From positions 1-38,760 of the forward strand of contig CAMLYL010000021.1 of the NCBI GenBank assembly GCA_946491665.1: a DNA stretch of 38,760 bases. Reading direction: 5' to 3'. Position numbers and translations under genes: made by a program. Position 1 is the first letter of the stretch. Every line of letters starts with the position of its first letter. Source of the DNA: an uncultured Lachnospiraceae bacterium (lineage in GTDB: Bacteria; Bacillota; Clostridia; Lachnospirales; Lachnospiraceae). Of this stretch, positions 1 to 8,419 are shown piece by piece. Under the pieces are notes generated by a model. The model made no database searches and was not told where the DNA came from. It saw nothing but the letters and a program-made list of their open reading frames with translations.

Positions 1-459
1 GCGGAAGCGGAGATTATTCTTCCGGTTAATGCGGAATTCGCAGATACAGATACAGAGATTTCCTATGATAATGTTTCAGAGAATGTGGCGGGAACTCTGG
101 TGTATTCCTATGGCGGAAAGCAGGTCGGAACGGCAGATGTGATTACAACGGGCGCCAGCGGCTCGACGTATGAGTTTGGCGCAGCGGCGGGAACGTCGGG
201 CAGTGAGAGCAGTGCGGAGCCTGCGGCAGGCGGCAGTTCCGGGCCGGAGGGATCTTCCAGTCTGAGAAATGTGGACGGAAAAAGTCTTGCAAAGAAAATC
301 ATCATTGTTGCTGTAATTGCGGCGGCAGCTGTTGTGGTAATCTTTTTCCTGTATAATAATATCCGCCGGATTGTCCGCAGAAAAAGCGGCGGCCGGGACA
401 GACGGTATAAGGTGATTCGGGAGAACCGGAAATGGAGAAAACGCCGGAGAAGGCGGTAG
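1..459 (+). CDS. Probable D-alanyl-D-alanine carboxypeptidase, 3' end only
   Basis: The reading frame is open from base 1, so only about the last 152 residues are present and the start lies outside the window. The first 45 or so residues (including GTLVYSYGGKQVGTADVI) look like the C-terminal beta domain of PBP5/DacF-type carboxypeptidases, which trim the peptidoglycan stem peptide outside the membrane. A low-complexity Gly/Ser/Ala/Glu linker follows, then one hydrophobic segment (IIIVAVIAAAAVVVIFFLY) and a very basic cytoplasmic tail ending in a run of arginines. A C-terminal membrane anchor of this sort is common in clostridial carboxypeptidases. The catalytic SxxK domain is not visible, so the call rests on the tail alone; another anchored surface protein is possible. 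Confidence 0.55.
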   Translation, partial: AEAEIILPVNAEFADTDTEISYDNVSENVAGTLVYSYGGKQVGTADVITTGASGSTYEFGAAAGTSGSESSAEPAAGGSSGPEGSSSLRNVDGKSLAKKIIIVAVIAAAAVVVIFFLYNNIRRIVRRKSGGRDRRYKVIRENRKWRKRRRRR

Positions 460-470
460 AATGATATAAG

Positions 471-504
471 AAAAGGATCGGGCAGTGACTTGTCCGATCC
501 TTTT
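471..504. terminator. Bidirectional intrinsic terminator
   Basis: A hairpin of about 14 bp (471-484 with 491-504, one G-T pair) has a 6-base loop. Its outer arm ends in TTTT followed by CTGTTT on the plus strand. It lies between two convergent stop codons (459 plus, 509 minus), so it probably serves both genes. Confidence 0.8.
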
Positions 505-508
505 CTGT

Positions 509-1459
509 TTAGATAGCGGGAAAATGTAAGTTTTTGTAGAAATCATATTTCTCTTTGATCTCATCCTGTCTTTGGTAGAAATCAATTCTGGTCTGGATGA
601 TCTCGTTTAAGTGCTCTGCGCGGGCTTCATTGATATTTCGGTCGCGGACCAGTCCGTTGGGAGCCAGAACAAATTTATATTTTCCGGTAGCTTCATCTTT
701 TACCAGATCGCCGCCTGCGCCGCAGACTGCGCACTCAAAGGGGAACTCGATACCGTCCCAGTGGGGATCTCCGGGGTAGATCAGAGAAGAATGGCATCTG
801 GGGCACATTCCGGCATCCGGATCGCCCAGCCATTTCCGTTCTTCTACCGGAGTGTTGATGGCGGTGATGATATTTTCACCCATTTTTCTTGCGGCTGCCA
901 GCTGTTCTTCTCTTAAGAGGACATTGCCGGGACGGCCGTTGCGGGTAGCCATAAGCTGATCCACACACTGGATAGACTGGGTAAACAGAGATGCGCCCAG
1001 AACTTCCAGGGAGAGGGACTGCCAGTCGTGACAGGAGCCGCCTACTGCGATCAGACCTCCAACCAGATGAGGATCCTTTTTCAGTTCGCCGATGGACAGA
1101 CGGAAAGCCACCTCATATGCCAGACAACGGTGCGCATATCTCAGATACAGGGCGCTGGGAGCAAGATCATAGGACGGAACGGCGATGATTACACCGTCGC
1201 TGGACTGCACTTCATTGACAATCTTGTCCATATCGTCTTTTTCTTTCAGGACACATCCTTTATATGTACCTCTGCCCTGTGCGACTTCTCCCATCTGAAT
1301 GGTACAGGCTTCGCATCCGGTACACATTTCAATGTGATAGTCAAACAGATTAATCAGTTTACATTCTGCTCCGGCCTCCTGACAGGCGAGCAGAGCTTCT
1401 TTTGCGAGAATTTCGCTGTTGCCGTTGTGTCTTCCGGCAACAATAGCTAAAACCTTCAT
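509..1459 (-). CDS. Flavodoxin-fold NAD(P)H-dependent FMN reductase / iron-sulfur flavoprotein-like
   Basis: This 316-residue protein starts with a flavodoxin-like strand and loop (MKVLAIVAGRHNGNSE) typical of the NADPH-dependent FMN reductase family, which binds FMN and passes electrons in the cytoplasm. A cysteine group, CTGCEACT followed by a fourth Cys about 14 residues on, sits where related iron-sulfur flavoproteins carry their cluster ligands. Near residues 250-280 a second pair of motifs (CPRC and CAVC) looks like a zinc ribbon. The start at 1459 is chosen because GGAGG stands 7 bases upstream; a longer open frame to 1558 has no such site. It is divergent from a LysR regulator. Electron acceptor unknown. 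Confidence 0.75.
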   Translation of the reverse strand: MKVLAIVAGRHNGNSEILAKEALLACQEAGAECKLINLFDYHIEMCTGCEACTIQMGEVAQGRGTYKGCVLKEKDDMDKIVNEVQSSDGVIIAVPSYDLAPSALYLRYAHRCLAYEVAFRLSIGELKKDPHLVGGLIAVGGSCHDWQSLSLEVLGASLFTQSIQCVDQLMATRNGRPGNVLLREEQLAAARKMGENIITAINTPVEERKWLGDPDAGMCPRCHSSLIYPGDPHWDGIEFPFECAVCGAGGDLVKDEATGKYKFVLAPNGLVRDRNINEARAEHLNEIIQTRIDFYQRQDEIKEKYDFYKNLHFPAI

Positions 1460-1595
1460 GTTATTACCTCCTGAATATAAATACCATATAATGCTGTTTC
1501 TTATTTTAACATGGATCAGACAACAAAATAAGTGGGCGGACAGATTTTGTCTATGCAATCGTTGTATAAGATCATGCCTTTTCGTTATAAAGAAG

Positions 1596-1624
1596 TTGAT
1601 GAAAAGTTATGGAACGGATATAAT
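1596..1624 (+). promoter_or_regulatory. Promoter of the LysR gene at 1667
   Basis: A TTGATG -35 box (1596-1601), a 17-base spacer and a perfect TATAAT -10 box (1619-1624) lie about 43 bases before the start codon. Confidence 0.65.
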
Positions 1625-1666
1625 AGAATAAATTATAAAATGCAGATAAATTTGGGGGAAGTACAG

Positions 1667-2569
1667 ATGACATTTAATCAGATTAAGTATTTCATTACGG
1701 TGGCAGAATGTCTGAGTTTTACGGAAGCGGCAAAATGTCTGTTTATTACACAGCCCGCCCTGAGCCGTCAGATCAGCGCCATGGAGGAGGAACTGGGAAC
1801 TCAGCTGCTTTTGCGGAATAAAAAGAAATTGAAGCTGACTCCGGGGGGAAGTCTGCTTTATAACCGTTTTCATGTGATTCTGGAATATTATACACAGGCT
1901 GTTCAGGATGCGCGGACTGCGAATAAAGGGTATGAAGGACAGCTGCGCATAGGTTTTCTGGATATTTATGATATTTCAGAACTATTTCCCGAAGTACTTC
2001 GAAAGTTTCAGGATAAATATCCCAGAATTGATTTGACGATGGAACGGCATGCTTTGGGGGATCTTCCGCAAAAGTTGTATGAAGGCAGTCTGGATCTGAT
2101 TTTTACTTATGGCTTTTCTCTGTTTGACCGGGCAGAACTGGTGACTTCGAATATTCAGAAATTTGATTCCTGTATGATGCTTCCGGCCCTGCACCCGCTG
2201 GCACACAGGGAAGATCTCTGTCTTGCGGATCTGGCGGGAGAACGGTTCGTTCAGCTGGAGGAGAATGCCAGTGAGGAAGGGCACAGGTTCATTCTGAATC
2301 TTCTCGATAAGGGAGGAATTCATCCGGATGTGCTGTTTGTTCACAAGATGGAGGATGTGATGCTCTGGGTGCAGACAGGGAATGCGGTAGCCATTACAAC
2401 AAACCGTACAATAGAAAAGCAGAATCCGCATGTGGTTCTGCGTGAAATCTGTATGGATGAGGCGAAGGATCATGATGTGGCAATGGCCTGGCACAGGAAT
2501 AATTATAATCCGGCGATTGCTCTTTTTATGGAGATGCTGGAAGCTGCTGTTTCGCAGGGGATGTTGTGA
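1667..2569 (+). CDS. LysR-family transcriptional regulator
   Basis: This 300-residue protein has the usual LysR length and layout. An N-terminal winged helix-turn-helix (about residues 1-60, with SFTEAAKCLFITQPALSRQI) is followed by a linker helix and a periplasmic-binding-like effector domain. The start at 1667 follows a GGGGGAA ribosome site. It is transcribed away from the FMN-reductase-like gene and followed in the same direction by an OFA-type transporter, so those two are its likely targets by the common LysR divergent arrangement. The effector is not known. Confidence 0.9.
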   Translation: MTFNQIKYFITVAECLSFTEAAKCLFITQPALSRQISAMEEELGTQLLLRNKKKLKLTPGGSLLYNRFHVILEYYTQAVQDARTANKGYEGQLRIGFLDIYDISELFPEVLRKFQDKYPRIDLTMERHALGDLPQKLYEGSLDLIFTYGFSLFDRAELVTSNIQKFDSCMMLPALHPLAHREDLCLADLAGERFVQLEENASEEGHRFILNLLDKGGIHPDVLFVHKMEDVMLWVQTGNAVAITTNRTIEKQNPHVVLREICMDEAKDHDVAMAWHRNNYNPAIALFMEMLEAAVSQGML

Positions 2570-2607
2570 AAAGTGCATATTTCTGACAGGACTGCATTCA
2601 CTTTTTT
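2568..2607 (+). terminator. Weak terminator-like hairpin after the LysR gene
   Basis: AAAAGTG near 2569-2575 can pair with CACTTTT from 2599, and the right arm runs into a T tract. The stem is short and the loop about 23 bases, so activity is uncertain. Confidence 0.35.
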
Positions 2608-2618
2608 GTGAAAAAAAC

Positions 2619-2647
2619 TTGACTTCTTATTGTGTATCATATAAGAT
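2619..2647 (+). promoter_or_regulatory. Promoter of the OFA transporter gene
   Basis: TTGACT (2619-2624), a 17-base spacer and TAAGAT (2642-2647) form a good sigma-A type promoter, leaving an untranslated leader of about 75 bases. The transporter is therefore probably transcribed apart from the upstream LysR gene. Confidence 0.65.
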
Positions 2648-2728
2648 ATACGAGTTGTGTTTATATTTTTTTTATATTTATAAAAAAGGTATAAGAAACC
2701 ATTACCGTCTTAAGGAGGTTTTTTAGGT

Positions 2729-4054
2729 ATGGAAAACAAAAAAACAAATGCGCTGAACCTTGGGCCGAAAGGTCTGGTTATCGTTATTCTCGGATTCCTT
2801 TCCTGCTATCTTTATTCAGCACTGACATCGGATTCTCTGAATGTTACGATTCCTGTTCTGGGCGAGCTGGGCGTGAATACGGATATTCTGTATTCTCTTT
2901 CCACGATTGCCACGATTCTCGGTATCCTTGGTTCTATTCTTTTCGGTAAGCTGATGGCTATGAAGACCGCTTCCAAAATGTGGGCGTTCGCTATGATTGC
3001 CACCGGTATTTTTGCTTTTATCTGGTCCCGCACAGCAGGTATTCAGCTGGGCGGAAAGGCACAGGCAGCGCTGGTAGTTTATTGCGTCGGCTATTTTGTA
3101 TGCTATGTGCTGACACTGGTAGGAGCGATGCTGCTGAGCTATCAGGTAATCGGAAACTGGTTCCCCACCAAGCGTGGTGTGGCAATCGGTATCGTTACCG
3201 CCGGCTATCCTCTGTCCGCAGCGACTACTACTTCTCTTTGCAGTGTATTCGCAGGACCGGGTCTCGGCAATTTCTATGTGCTTCTGGGCGTGATTGCTCT
3301 CATCGTGGGTATTATCGTTCTGGTATACGCGAAAGATTTCCCAGAGGAGAAAGGCGCATATCCGGATAACAATCATAACTACGATTTTGAGGCGGCAAAA
3401 AAGAAATTCGAGCAGAGCATGGAGTACTTAAAGACATCCAAGTGGACAATTAAAAGATGTCTGACATGCGGCCGTATGTGGATTATGTGGGTAACTGTCG
3501 GCATCGGCGGATTCCTCTCCATGGGTATTATGTCCAACTTTATGCCCAAGTTTCTGGAGCAGGGCTACCAGCAGCCGGAAATTCTGCTGATGCTGCTCAT
3601 CGCCGGCGTTGTGGCAATTCCGGGTTCTGCATTTATCGGATGGCTGGATGTAAAACTGGGTACCAAGGCTACGACAATTCTGATCAACGCTCTGGCAGTA
3701 ATCGCTATTATCATGAACCTGACAGATGTGAGACCACTGCATTATGTGTCACTCCCGATTCTGGCTCTTATGCTGGGCGGTTCTTCCAACATGATGGTTT
3801 CCTGTACGCTGGCGATCTGGGGGCGGTATGATTTCCAGAATGCTTTCCGCGTAATTCAGCCGCTGAATGCGATTATGACAGGTATCGGTATTACGGTAGT
3901 AGGTCTGGTTGGCACCAACTTCGGCTATATGTCCGCTTACAGAGTAATGCTGGTAATGGCGATTGTCGCAGTGATTTTCGCGGTTCTGCTGAAGGTTGAG
4001 CCTATTGATGATGATGTCAGAAAACAGAATGACGATATGTTCGAGCAGAAATAA
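2729..4054 (+). CDS. MFS transporter, oxalate/formate antiporter (OFA) type
   Basis: This 441-residue membrane protein has about 12 hydrophobic segments and a central hydrophilic loop (about residues 205-240), the usual MFS plan. The N-terminal segment and the first cytoplasmic loop (LFGKLMAMKTASKMW) fit the OFA branch, whose members exchange small organic anions. The start follows AAGGAGG. It has its own promoter and a strong downstream terminator, so it is probably monocistronic. The LysR gene upstream may regulate it. Substrate cannot be read from sequence; many OFA relatives in gut anaerobes sit beside redox enzymes, as here. Confidence 0.85.
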   Translation: MENKKTNALNLGPKGLVIVILGFLSCYLYSALTSDSLNVTIPVLGELGVNTDILYSLSTIATILGILGSILFGKLMAMKTASKMWAFAMIATGIFAFIWSRTAGIQLGGKAQAALVVYCVGYFVCYVLTLVGAMLLSYQVIGNWFPTKRGVAIGIVTAGYPLSAATTTSLCSVFAGPGLGNFYVLLGVIALIVGIIVLVYAKDFPEEKGAYPDNNHNYDFEAAKKKFEQSMEYLKTSKWTIKRCLTCGRMWIMWVTVGIGGFLSMGIMSNFMPKFLEQGYQQPEILLMLLIAGVVAIPGSAFIGWLDVKLGTKATTILINALAVIAIIMNLTDVRPLHYVSLPILALMLGGSSNMMVSCTLAIWGRYDFQNAFRVIQPLNAIMTGIGITVVGLVGTNFGYMSAYRVMLVMAIVAVIFAVLLKVEPIDDDVRKQNDDMFEQK

Positions 4055-4093
4055 AACTGCAGAATGCTGTTTCTGCTGAGGAAGCAGGAAATG

Positions 4094-4140
4094 AAAAAGA
4101 GACTGTGAAAACGAGAAATCGTTTTTCACAGTCTCTTTTC
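4094..4140 (+). terminator. Strong intrinsic terminator after the OFA transporter
   Basis: A stem of about 14 bp (4098-4111 with 4123-4136) plus three more pairs beyond a one-base bulge closes a 4-base loop (4115-4118). It is followed by TTTT. A-rich flanks on the left make it potentially bidirectional. Confidence 0.85.
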
Positions 4141-4153
4141 GCCTGGAGGAAGC

Positions 4154-4182
4154 TTTTCGTCCGAAAACAATTATGTTACAAT
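4154..4182 (+). promoter_or_regulatory. Promoter of the yaaO-like/holB/ricT operon
   Basis: TTTTCG (4154-4159), a 17-base spacer and TACAAT (4177-4182) with an extended -10 TG at 4174-4175. It lies 34 bases before the chosen start codon and just downstream of a terminator. Confidence 0.6.
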
Positions 4183-4216
4183 CTGTTGGAGAATATCAGA
4201 GAGGTGTTTGCCAAAT

Positions 4217-5803
4217 ATGAAAAACTATCTGGATCAGGCTTTAATTGAATATGGGAAATCGGACATTTATCCTTTTCATATGCCGGGGCACAAGCGGCAG
4301 AAGCTGGGAAACTGGAGTCCGGAGGAAATAGATATTACGGAAATTGAAGGGTTCGATAATCTTCACCATGCAGAGGGGATTCTCCTTGAAGGACAGCGCC
4401 GTCTGGCAGAATTATCCGGTGCAGATGAAAGTTTTTATCTGGTGAACGGAAGCACGGGAGGACTTCTGGCGGCGATCTGCGGATGCGTCCGGAGGGGTGA
4501 CCGTATTCTGATCGGAAGAAACTGTCACAAGGCGGTTTATCATGCATCATATCTCATGGGGCTGCGGACGGAATATCTGTATCCGGAGGCTGCCTCCTTT
4601 GGTATCCAGGGCAGTGTGACGCTGGAGCAGGTGAAAAAAAAGCTGGAACAGTTTCCGGACACAGCTGCTGTGGTCATTACATCGCCTACCTATGACGGGA
4701 TTGTGTCTGATATTGCATCACTGGCCGGAATTGTTCATGAGCGGGAAATTCCTCTGATTGTAGATGAAGCTCACGGCGCCCATTTCGGATATTCCGATGG
4801 TTTTCCGGAGAAGGCGGTGCGTCTGGGAGCGGATTTGTGCATTGAGAGTCTGCATAAGACGCTGCCTTCTTACACCCAGACGGCAGCGCTGCACATAAAG
4901 AGAACAGGCATCGGGGAGAAATACCGGTTTGATCCGGAACGGGTGAAGCGGTATCTGGGAATTTATCAGTCCAGTTCCCCTTCTTATATATTTATGGCAG
5001 GTATGGATCGCTGCGTGCGTATGCTGCAGCAGGACGCAAAAGTCTACGCAGATGCAGAAACCAGGCAGAACAGTCTGTTTGGAAAGTTTGAGCTGCGTCT
5101 GGAACAGTTTTATAAAGAATGCGGCAGACTGCAGTATGTGCAGGTATATCCCCGGTTTTCAGAAGCAGACCGGGGACGGAAAACAGAGGAAGGAATCTGG
5201 GCGAAGGATAATTCCAAAATCCTGATTTCGGCACAGAGGGCAGGAATGGACGGACAGCAGCTGTATGATTTGTTATTGGAGAAATATCATCTGCAGATGG
5301 AGATGGCTTCCGGCCATTATGCTACAGCGCTTACTTCGATTATGGATACGGATGAGGGCTTCGCCCGTCTGAGCCGGGCATTGGCCGAACTGGACCGGGA
5401 AGAAGCAGAAAGAAGAAAACGTCTGCAGCAGGAGAAGGCAGATTTGACGGGGCAGGAAGAGCAGAATGGATTTCGGGAGGACTGCAGTCCTCCTGTTCCC
5501 GTGGAGCTGTATCAGCCCCGCAAAAAGGAAATGGAACTTTCAGATGCCGTGGATGCGGAGACTTCGGAGATTTTACTTGAGCAGGCCGCAGGACACGTTT
5601 CGGCAGAATTTATTTATCTATATCCGCCGGGGATTCCCATAATCGCTCCGGGAGAGCTGCTGACAGAGCAGGTAATCAGCCAGATACAGGACTGTCAGAG
5701 ACGCGGCCTGCAGGTGCAGGGGATGCGGGATCAGGAGGGAAGAATGGTACAGGTGGCAGACGATTTGCATGCTTTACAAATATGCGGGAAATCATTATAC
5801 TGA
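4217..5803 (+). CDS. Orn/Lys/Arg decarboxylase-family PLP enzyme (YaaO-like)
   Basis: This 528-residue protein opens with a sequence typical of fold-type I Orn/Lys/Arg decarboxylases (PFHMPGHKR) and carries the PLP-lysine motif SLHKTLPSYTQ, with the lysine at about residue 214. The motif DEAHGAHFGY before it supplies the PLP-binding aspartate. The family decarboxylates basic amino acids towards polyamines, but the substrate here is not determined. The ATG at 4217 fits the GAGAGG site better than a TTG at 4208, which is only 3 bases from it. It heads an operon in the order also found in Bacillus subtilis (yaaO, tmk, holB, yaaT, yabB, rsmI). The C-terminal domain is complete. Confidence 0.88.
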   Translation: MKNYLDQALIEYGKSDIYPFHMPGHKRQKLGNWSPEEIDITEIEGFDNLHHAEGILLEGQRRLAELSGADESFYLVNGSTGGLLAAICGCVRRGDRILIGRNCHKAVYHASYLMGLRTEYLYPEAASFGIQGSVTLEQVKKKLEQFPDTAAVVITSPTYDGIVSDIASLAGIVHEREIPLIVDEAHGAHFGYSDGFPEKAVRLGADLCIESLHKTLPSYTQTAALHIKRTGIGEKYRFDPERVKRYLGIYQSSSPSYIFMAGMDRCVRMLQQDAKVYADAETRQNSLFGKFELRLEQFYKECGRLQYVQVYPRFSEADRGRKTEEGIWAKDNSKILISAQRAGMDGQQLYDLLLEKYHLQMEMASGHYATALTSIMDTDEGFARLSRALAELDREEAERRKRLQQEKADLTGQEEQNGFREDCSPPVPVELYQPRKKEMELSDAVDAETSEILLEQAAGHVSAEFIYLYPPGIPIIAPGELLTEQVISQIQDCQRRGLQVQGMRDQEGRMVQVADDLHALQICGKSLY

Positions 5804-5827
5804 ATAATGCAGGAAGTGGAGAAAATT

Positions 5828-6436
5828 ATGGGAAAAATATTTTGTCTTATGGGAAAAAGCGCATCCGGTAAGGATACAATATATAAAAAGCTGCTGGAGC
5901 GGGAGGATCTGCATTTAAGGCGTGTGATTCCCTATACCACCCGGCCGATCCGGTCCGGAGAAGCGGAAGGCGACGATTATTTTTTCCGGACGCTGGAAGA
6001 GGCTGCTCAGATGGAGCGGGAAGGCCGGATTATAGAGATCCGGGATTATCATACGATTCACGGACTGTGGAGGTATTTTACGGCGGACGATGGGCAGATC
6101 TGTCTGGAGAAGCACAGCTATCTGATGATCGGGACCCTGGAGGCTTACGGAAAAATCCGGGATTATTTTGGCGCCGGATCAGTTGTGCCTGTTTATGTGT
6201 GGGTGGATGACGGGGTGCGGCTTTCCCGTGCTCTGGCCCGGGAGCGCAGCCAGGAGAATCCGAAATATGCGGAGATGTGCCGGCGGTTTCTCGCAGATGA
6301 GGAGGACTTTTCCCCGGAGAAGCTTCGTGCCGCCGGGATAGAAATCGGATTTGAAAACCGCAGCGCAGAGCAGGTGCTGCAGGAAATTTCTGCTTATATA
6401 AAAAGGAAGGAGCCGGAATATGGCGGGATTTCGTGA
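5828..6436 (+). CDS. Guanylate-kinase-like P-loop nucleotide kinase
   Basis: This 202-residue protein has an N-terminal P-loop (GKSASGKDT), then TTRPIRSGEAEGDDYFF, which matches the GMP-binding region of guanylate kinases (TTRxxRxGExxGxDYxF). By family it would phosphorylate GMP or a related nucleotide with ATP. The start at 5828 is chosen because AGGAAGTGGAG precedes it at 5811-5821; an ATG at 5807 lies before that site. It occupies the place of tmk in the Bacillus order. The C-terminal part (from about residue 130) is divergent from classical Gmk, so it may be a paralogue with another role. Confidence 0.78.
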   Translation: MGKIFCLMGKSASGKDTIYKKLLEREDLHLRRVIPYTTRPIRSGEAEGDDYFFRTLEEAAQMEREGRIIEIRDYHTIHGLWRYFTADDGQICLEKHSYLMIGTLEAYGKIRDYFGAGSVVPVYVWVDDGVRLSRALARERSQENPKYAEMCRRFLADEEDFSPEKLRAAGIEIGFENRSAEQVLQEISAYIKRKEPEYGGIS

Positions 6437-7517
6437 TATTGTCGGTCATGGACAGATTATAGCACATTTGAAAAACGCGATTTCAATGGATAAGGCTTCT
6501 CACGCCTATATTCTGGATGGCCCGGATCATTCCGGAAAACGGCTGATTGCCGAGGCTTTTGCCATGGCGCTGCAGTGCGAAACGGTGCAGAGGATTATTT
6601 TCGGCGGAGAAGAACCGGAGCAGGAGACACTGTTTGAGATTCCTGTGGAAACTGCGTCCGGCGTTTCGGAAGCTGCCCTGGAACGGGCGCGGGGAATAGA
6701 GCCCTGCCTGGAATGCCGTTCCTGCCGGCAGGCGGCGGGAAAAAACCAGCCGGATATTATTTATGTGACGCATGAAAAAACGGCTCTTTCCGTGGATGAT
6801 GTGAGAAAACAGATTAATGAAGATATTTCCATAAAGCCTTACAGCAGTAAATATAAGGTATATATTGTAGATGAAGCGGAAAAAATGAATATTCAGGCGC
6901 AGAACGCTTTGCTGAAGACCATTGAAGAACCGCCGGGGTATGCGGTGATTCTGCTTCTGACCACCAATGCCGATGGATTTCTGCCGACGATTCGTTCCCG
7001 GTGTGTGATGCTGCATCTGAAAGCGGTGGAGGACAGTCTGATCCGGGAATTTCTTATGCGCCACTGTCAGATTCCTGATTATCAGGCGGATCTCTGTGTG
7101 GCATTTGCCCAGGGAAATGTAGGACAGGCTATGCTGCTGGCGTCTTCGGAGGAGTTTAACGAGCTGAAAGACTATGCGGTACAGTTAATCCGGAGACTGG
7201 GAGATATACCGGTATATGATCTGATTCAGGAACTGAAGCCGCTGAATGATTATAAGGAAAAGATTCAGGTTTTTTTTGATTTGGTTTTGCTTTTGTTTCG
7301 TGATGTGTTATTATATAAGGCATCCGGACAGGAGGAACGTCTGATTTTTAAGGAACAGAGTTTCGTAGTACGGCAGATTGCGGATCGGGGGTCTTTCCCG
7401 GGACTGAACAGAATACTGGAAGAAATCGGAACAGCGGGACGGCGGATTCGCGCAAATGTGAATTATGAGCTGACGCTGGAACTGTTATTGCTGAATATAA
7501 AGGAGAATATTGCATGA
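6420..7517 (+). CDS. holB: DNA polymerase III delta-prime subunit
   Basis: This 365-residue clamp-loader subunit begins with FRDIVGHGQIIAHLKNAI and SHAYILDGPDHSGKR, the delta-prime version of the AAA+ Walker A loop, and has a Walker B-like DEAEKM. It is part of the complex that loads the sliding clamp at replication forks. The zinc-module cysteines are present (C53, C96, C99, C102), but about 34 residues more than usual separate the first from the second. The gene overlaps the end of the kinase gene by 17 bases and the start of ricT by 4 bases, which implies translational coupling. Context in the yaaO-rsmI block supports the call. Confidence 0.92.
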   Translation: MAGFRDIVGHGQIIAHLKNAISMDKASHAYILDGPDHSGKRLIAEAFAMALQCETVQRIIFGGEEPEQETLFEIPVETASGVSEAALERARGIEPCLECRSCRQAAGKNQPDIIYVTHEKTALSVDDVRKQINEDISIKPYSSKYKVYIVDEAEKMNIQAQNALLKTIEEPPGYAVILLLTTNADGFLPTIRSRCVMLHLKAVEDSLIREFLMRHCQIPDYQADLCVAFAQGNVGQAMLLASSEEFNELKDYAVQLIRRLGDIPVYDLIQELKPLNDYKEKIQVFFDLVLLLFRDVLLYKASGQEERLIFKEQSFVVRQIADRGSFPGLNRILEEIGTAGRRIRANVNYELTLELLLLNIKENIA

Positions 7518-8419
7518 TAAAGGTAGTAGGAGTCCGCTTCAGACAGGCGGGCAAGATTTATTATTTTGACCCAAAGAATCTTTCCATGAAGCGGGGAACT
7601 CATGTGATTGTAGAGACTGCCCGGGGGGTGGAGTATGGAACTGTAATTATGCCGCCGAAGCAGGTGGCGGATGATGAGGTGGTTCTTCCGCTGAAGGCGG
7701 TGATCCGTGTGGCAACCGCTGAGGACGACAGGATTGAAGAGCGGAATCATGAGAAGGAAAGGGAAGCATACCGCATCTGTCAGGAAAAGATAGAGAAACA
7801 CGGACTGGAAATGAAGCTGGTGCAGGCGGAGTACACTTTTGATAATAATAAGCTGCTGTTTTATTTTACAGCGGACGGAAGAATTGATTTCCGGGAACTG
7901 GTAAAGGATCTTGCCAGCGTGTTCCGCACACGGATTGAGCTGCGTCAGATCGGCGTCAGAGACGAGACGAAGATTCTGGGAGGGATCGGCGTGTGCGGCC
8001 GGCCGTTGTGCTGTCATACGTATCTGTCAGAGTTTGCGCCGGTTTCCATCAAAATGGCAAAAGAGCAGAATCTGTCTCTGAATCCCTCGAAGATTTCGGG
8101 GACCTGCGGCCGTCTGATGTGCTGTCTGAAAAATGAGCAGGAGACGTATGAATATCTGAACAGCCGGATGCCTCATGTGGGAGATCGTGTGACAACTTCT
8201 GACGGGCTGAAAGGAGAGGTTCAGAACGTGAATGTTCTGCGTCAGCTGGTGAAGGTGATTGTGGATACCGGAGAGGAAAAGGAGGTCCGGGAATATCCGG
8301 TGCAGCAGCTGAAGTTTAAAGGCAAACGCCGAAGAGAGTCCGAGCGTTTGTCGAAAGAGGAACTGAAGGAGCTGGCTGCCCTGGAGGATAAGGGAGGGAA
8401 ATCCAGGTTAAATGAGTAA
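7514..8419 (+). CDS. ricT: RicT/YaaT, PSP1-domain regulator
   Basis: This 301-residue protein carries the PSP1 domain with its paired cysteine motifs: CGRPLCC (C161, C166, C167) and CGRLMCC (C198, C203, C204). In Bacillus subtilis YaaT/RicT forms a cytoplasmic complex with RicA and RicF that binds Fe-S clusters and affects RNase Y-dependent mRNA maturation, sporulation and competence. No ricA or ricF gene is in the window. The start overlaps the holB stop (ATGATAA) and the end overlaps trmN6 by 8 bases. A basic, Lys/Arg-rich C-terminal tail follows the domain. Confidence 0.92.
   Translation: MIKVVGVRFRQAGKIYYFDPKNLSMKRGTHVIVETARGVEYGTVIMPPKQVADDEVVLPLKAVIRVATAEDDRIEERNHEKEREAYRICQEKIEKHGLEMKLVQAEYTFDNNKLLFYFTADGRIDFRELVKDLASVFRTRIELRQIGVRDETKILGGIGVCGRPLCCHTYLSEFAPVSIKMAKEQNLSLNPSKISGTCGRLMCCLKNEQETYEYLNSRMPHVGDRVTTSDGLKGEVQNVNVLRQLVKVIVDTGEEKEVREYPVQQLKFKGKRRRESERLSKEELKELAALEDKGGKSRLNE

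Noticed and set aside
1460..1558. N-terminal extension of the flavoprotein gene upstream of 1459
   Set aside because: It has no ribosome site and does not look like protein of this family; GGAGG supports the 1459 start.
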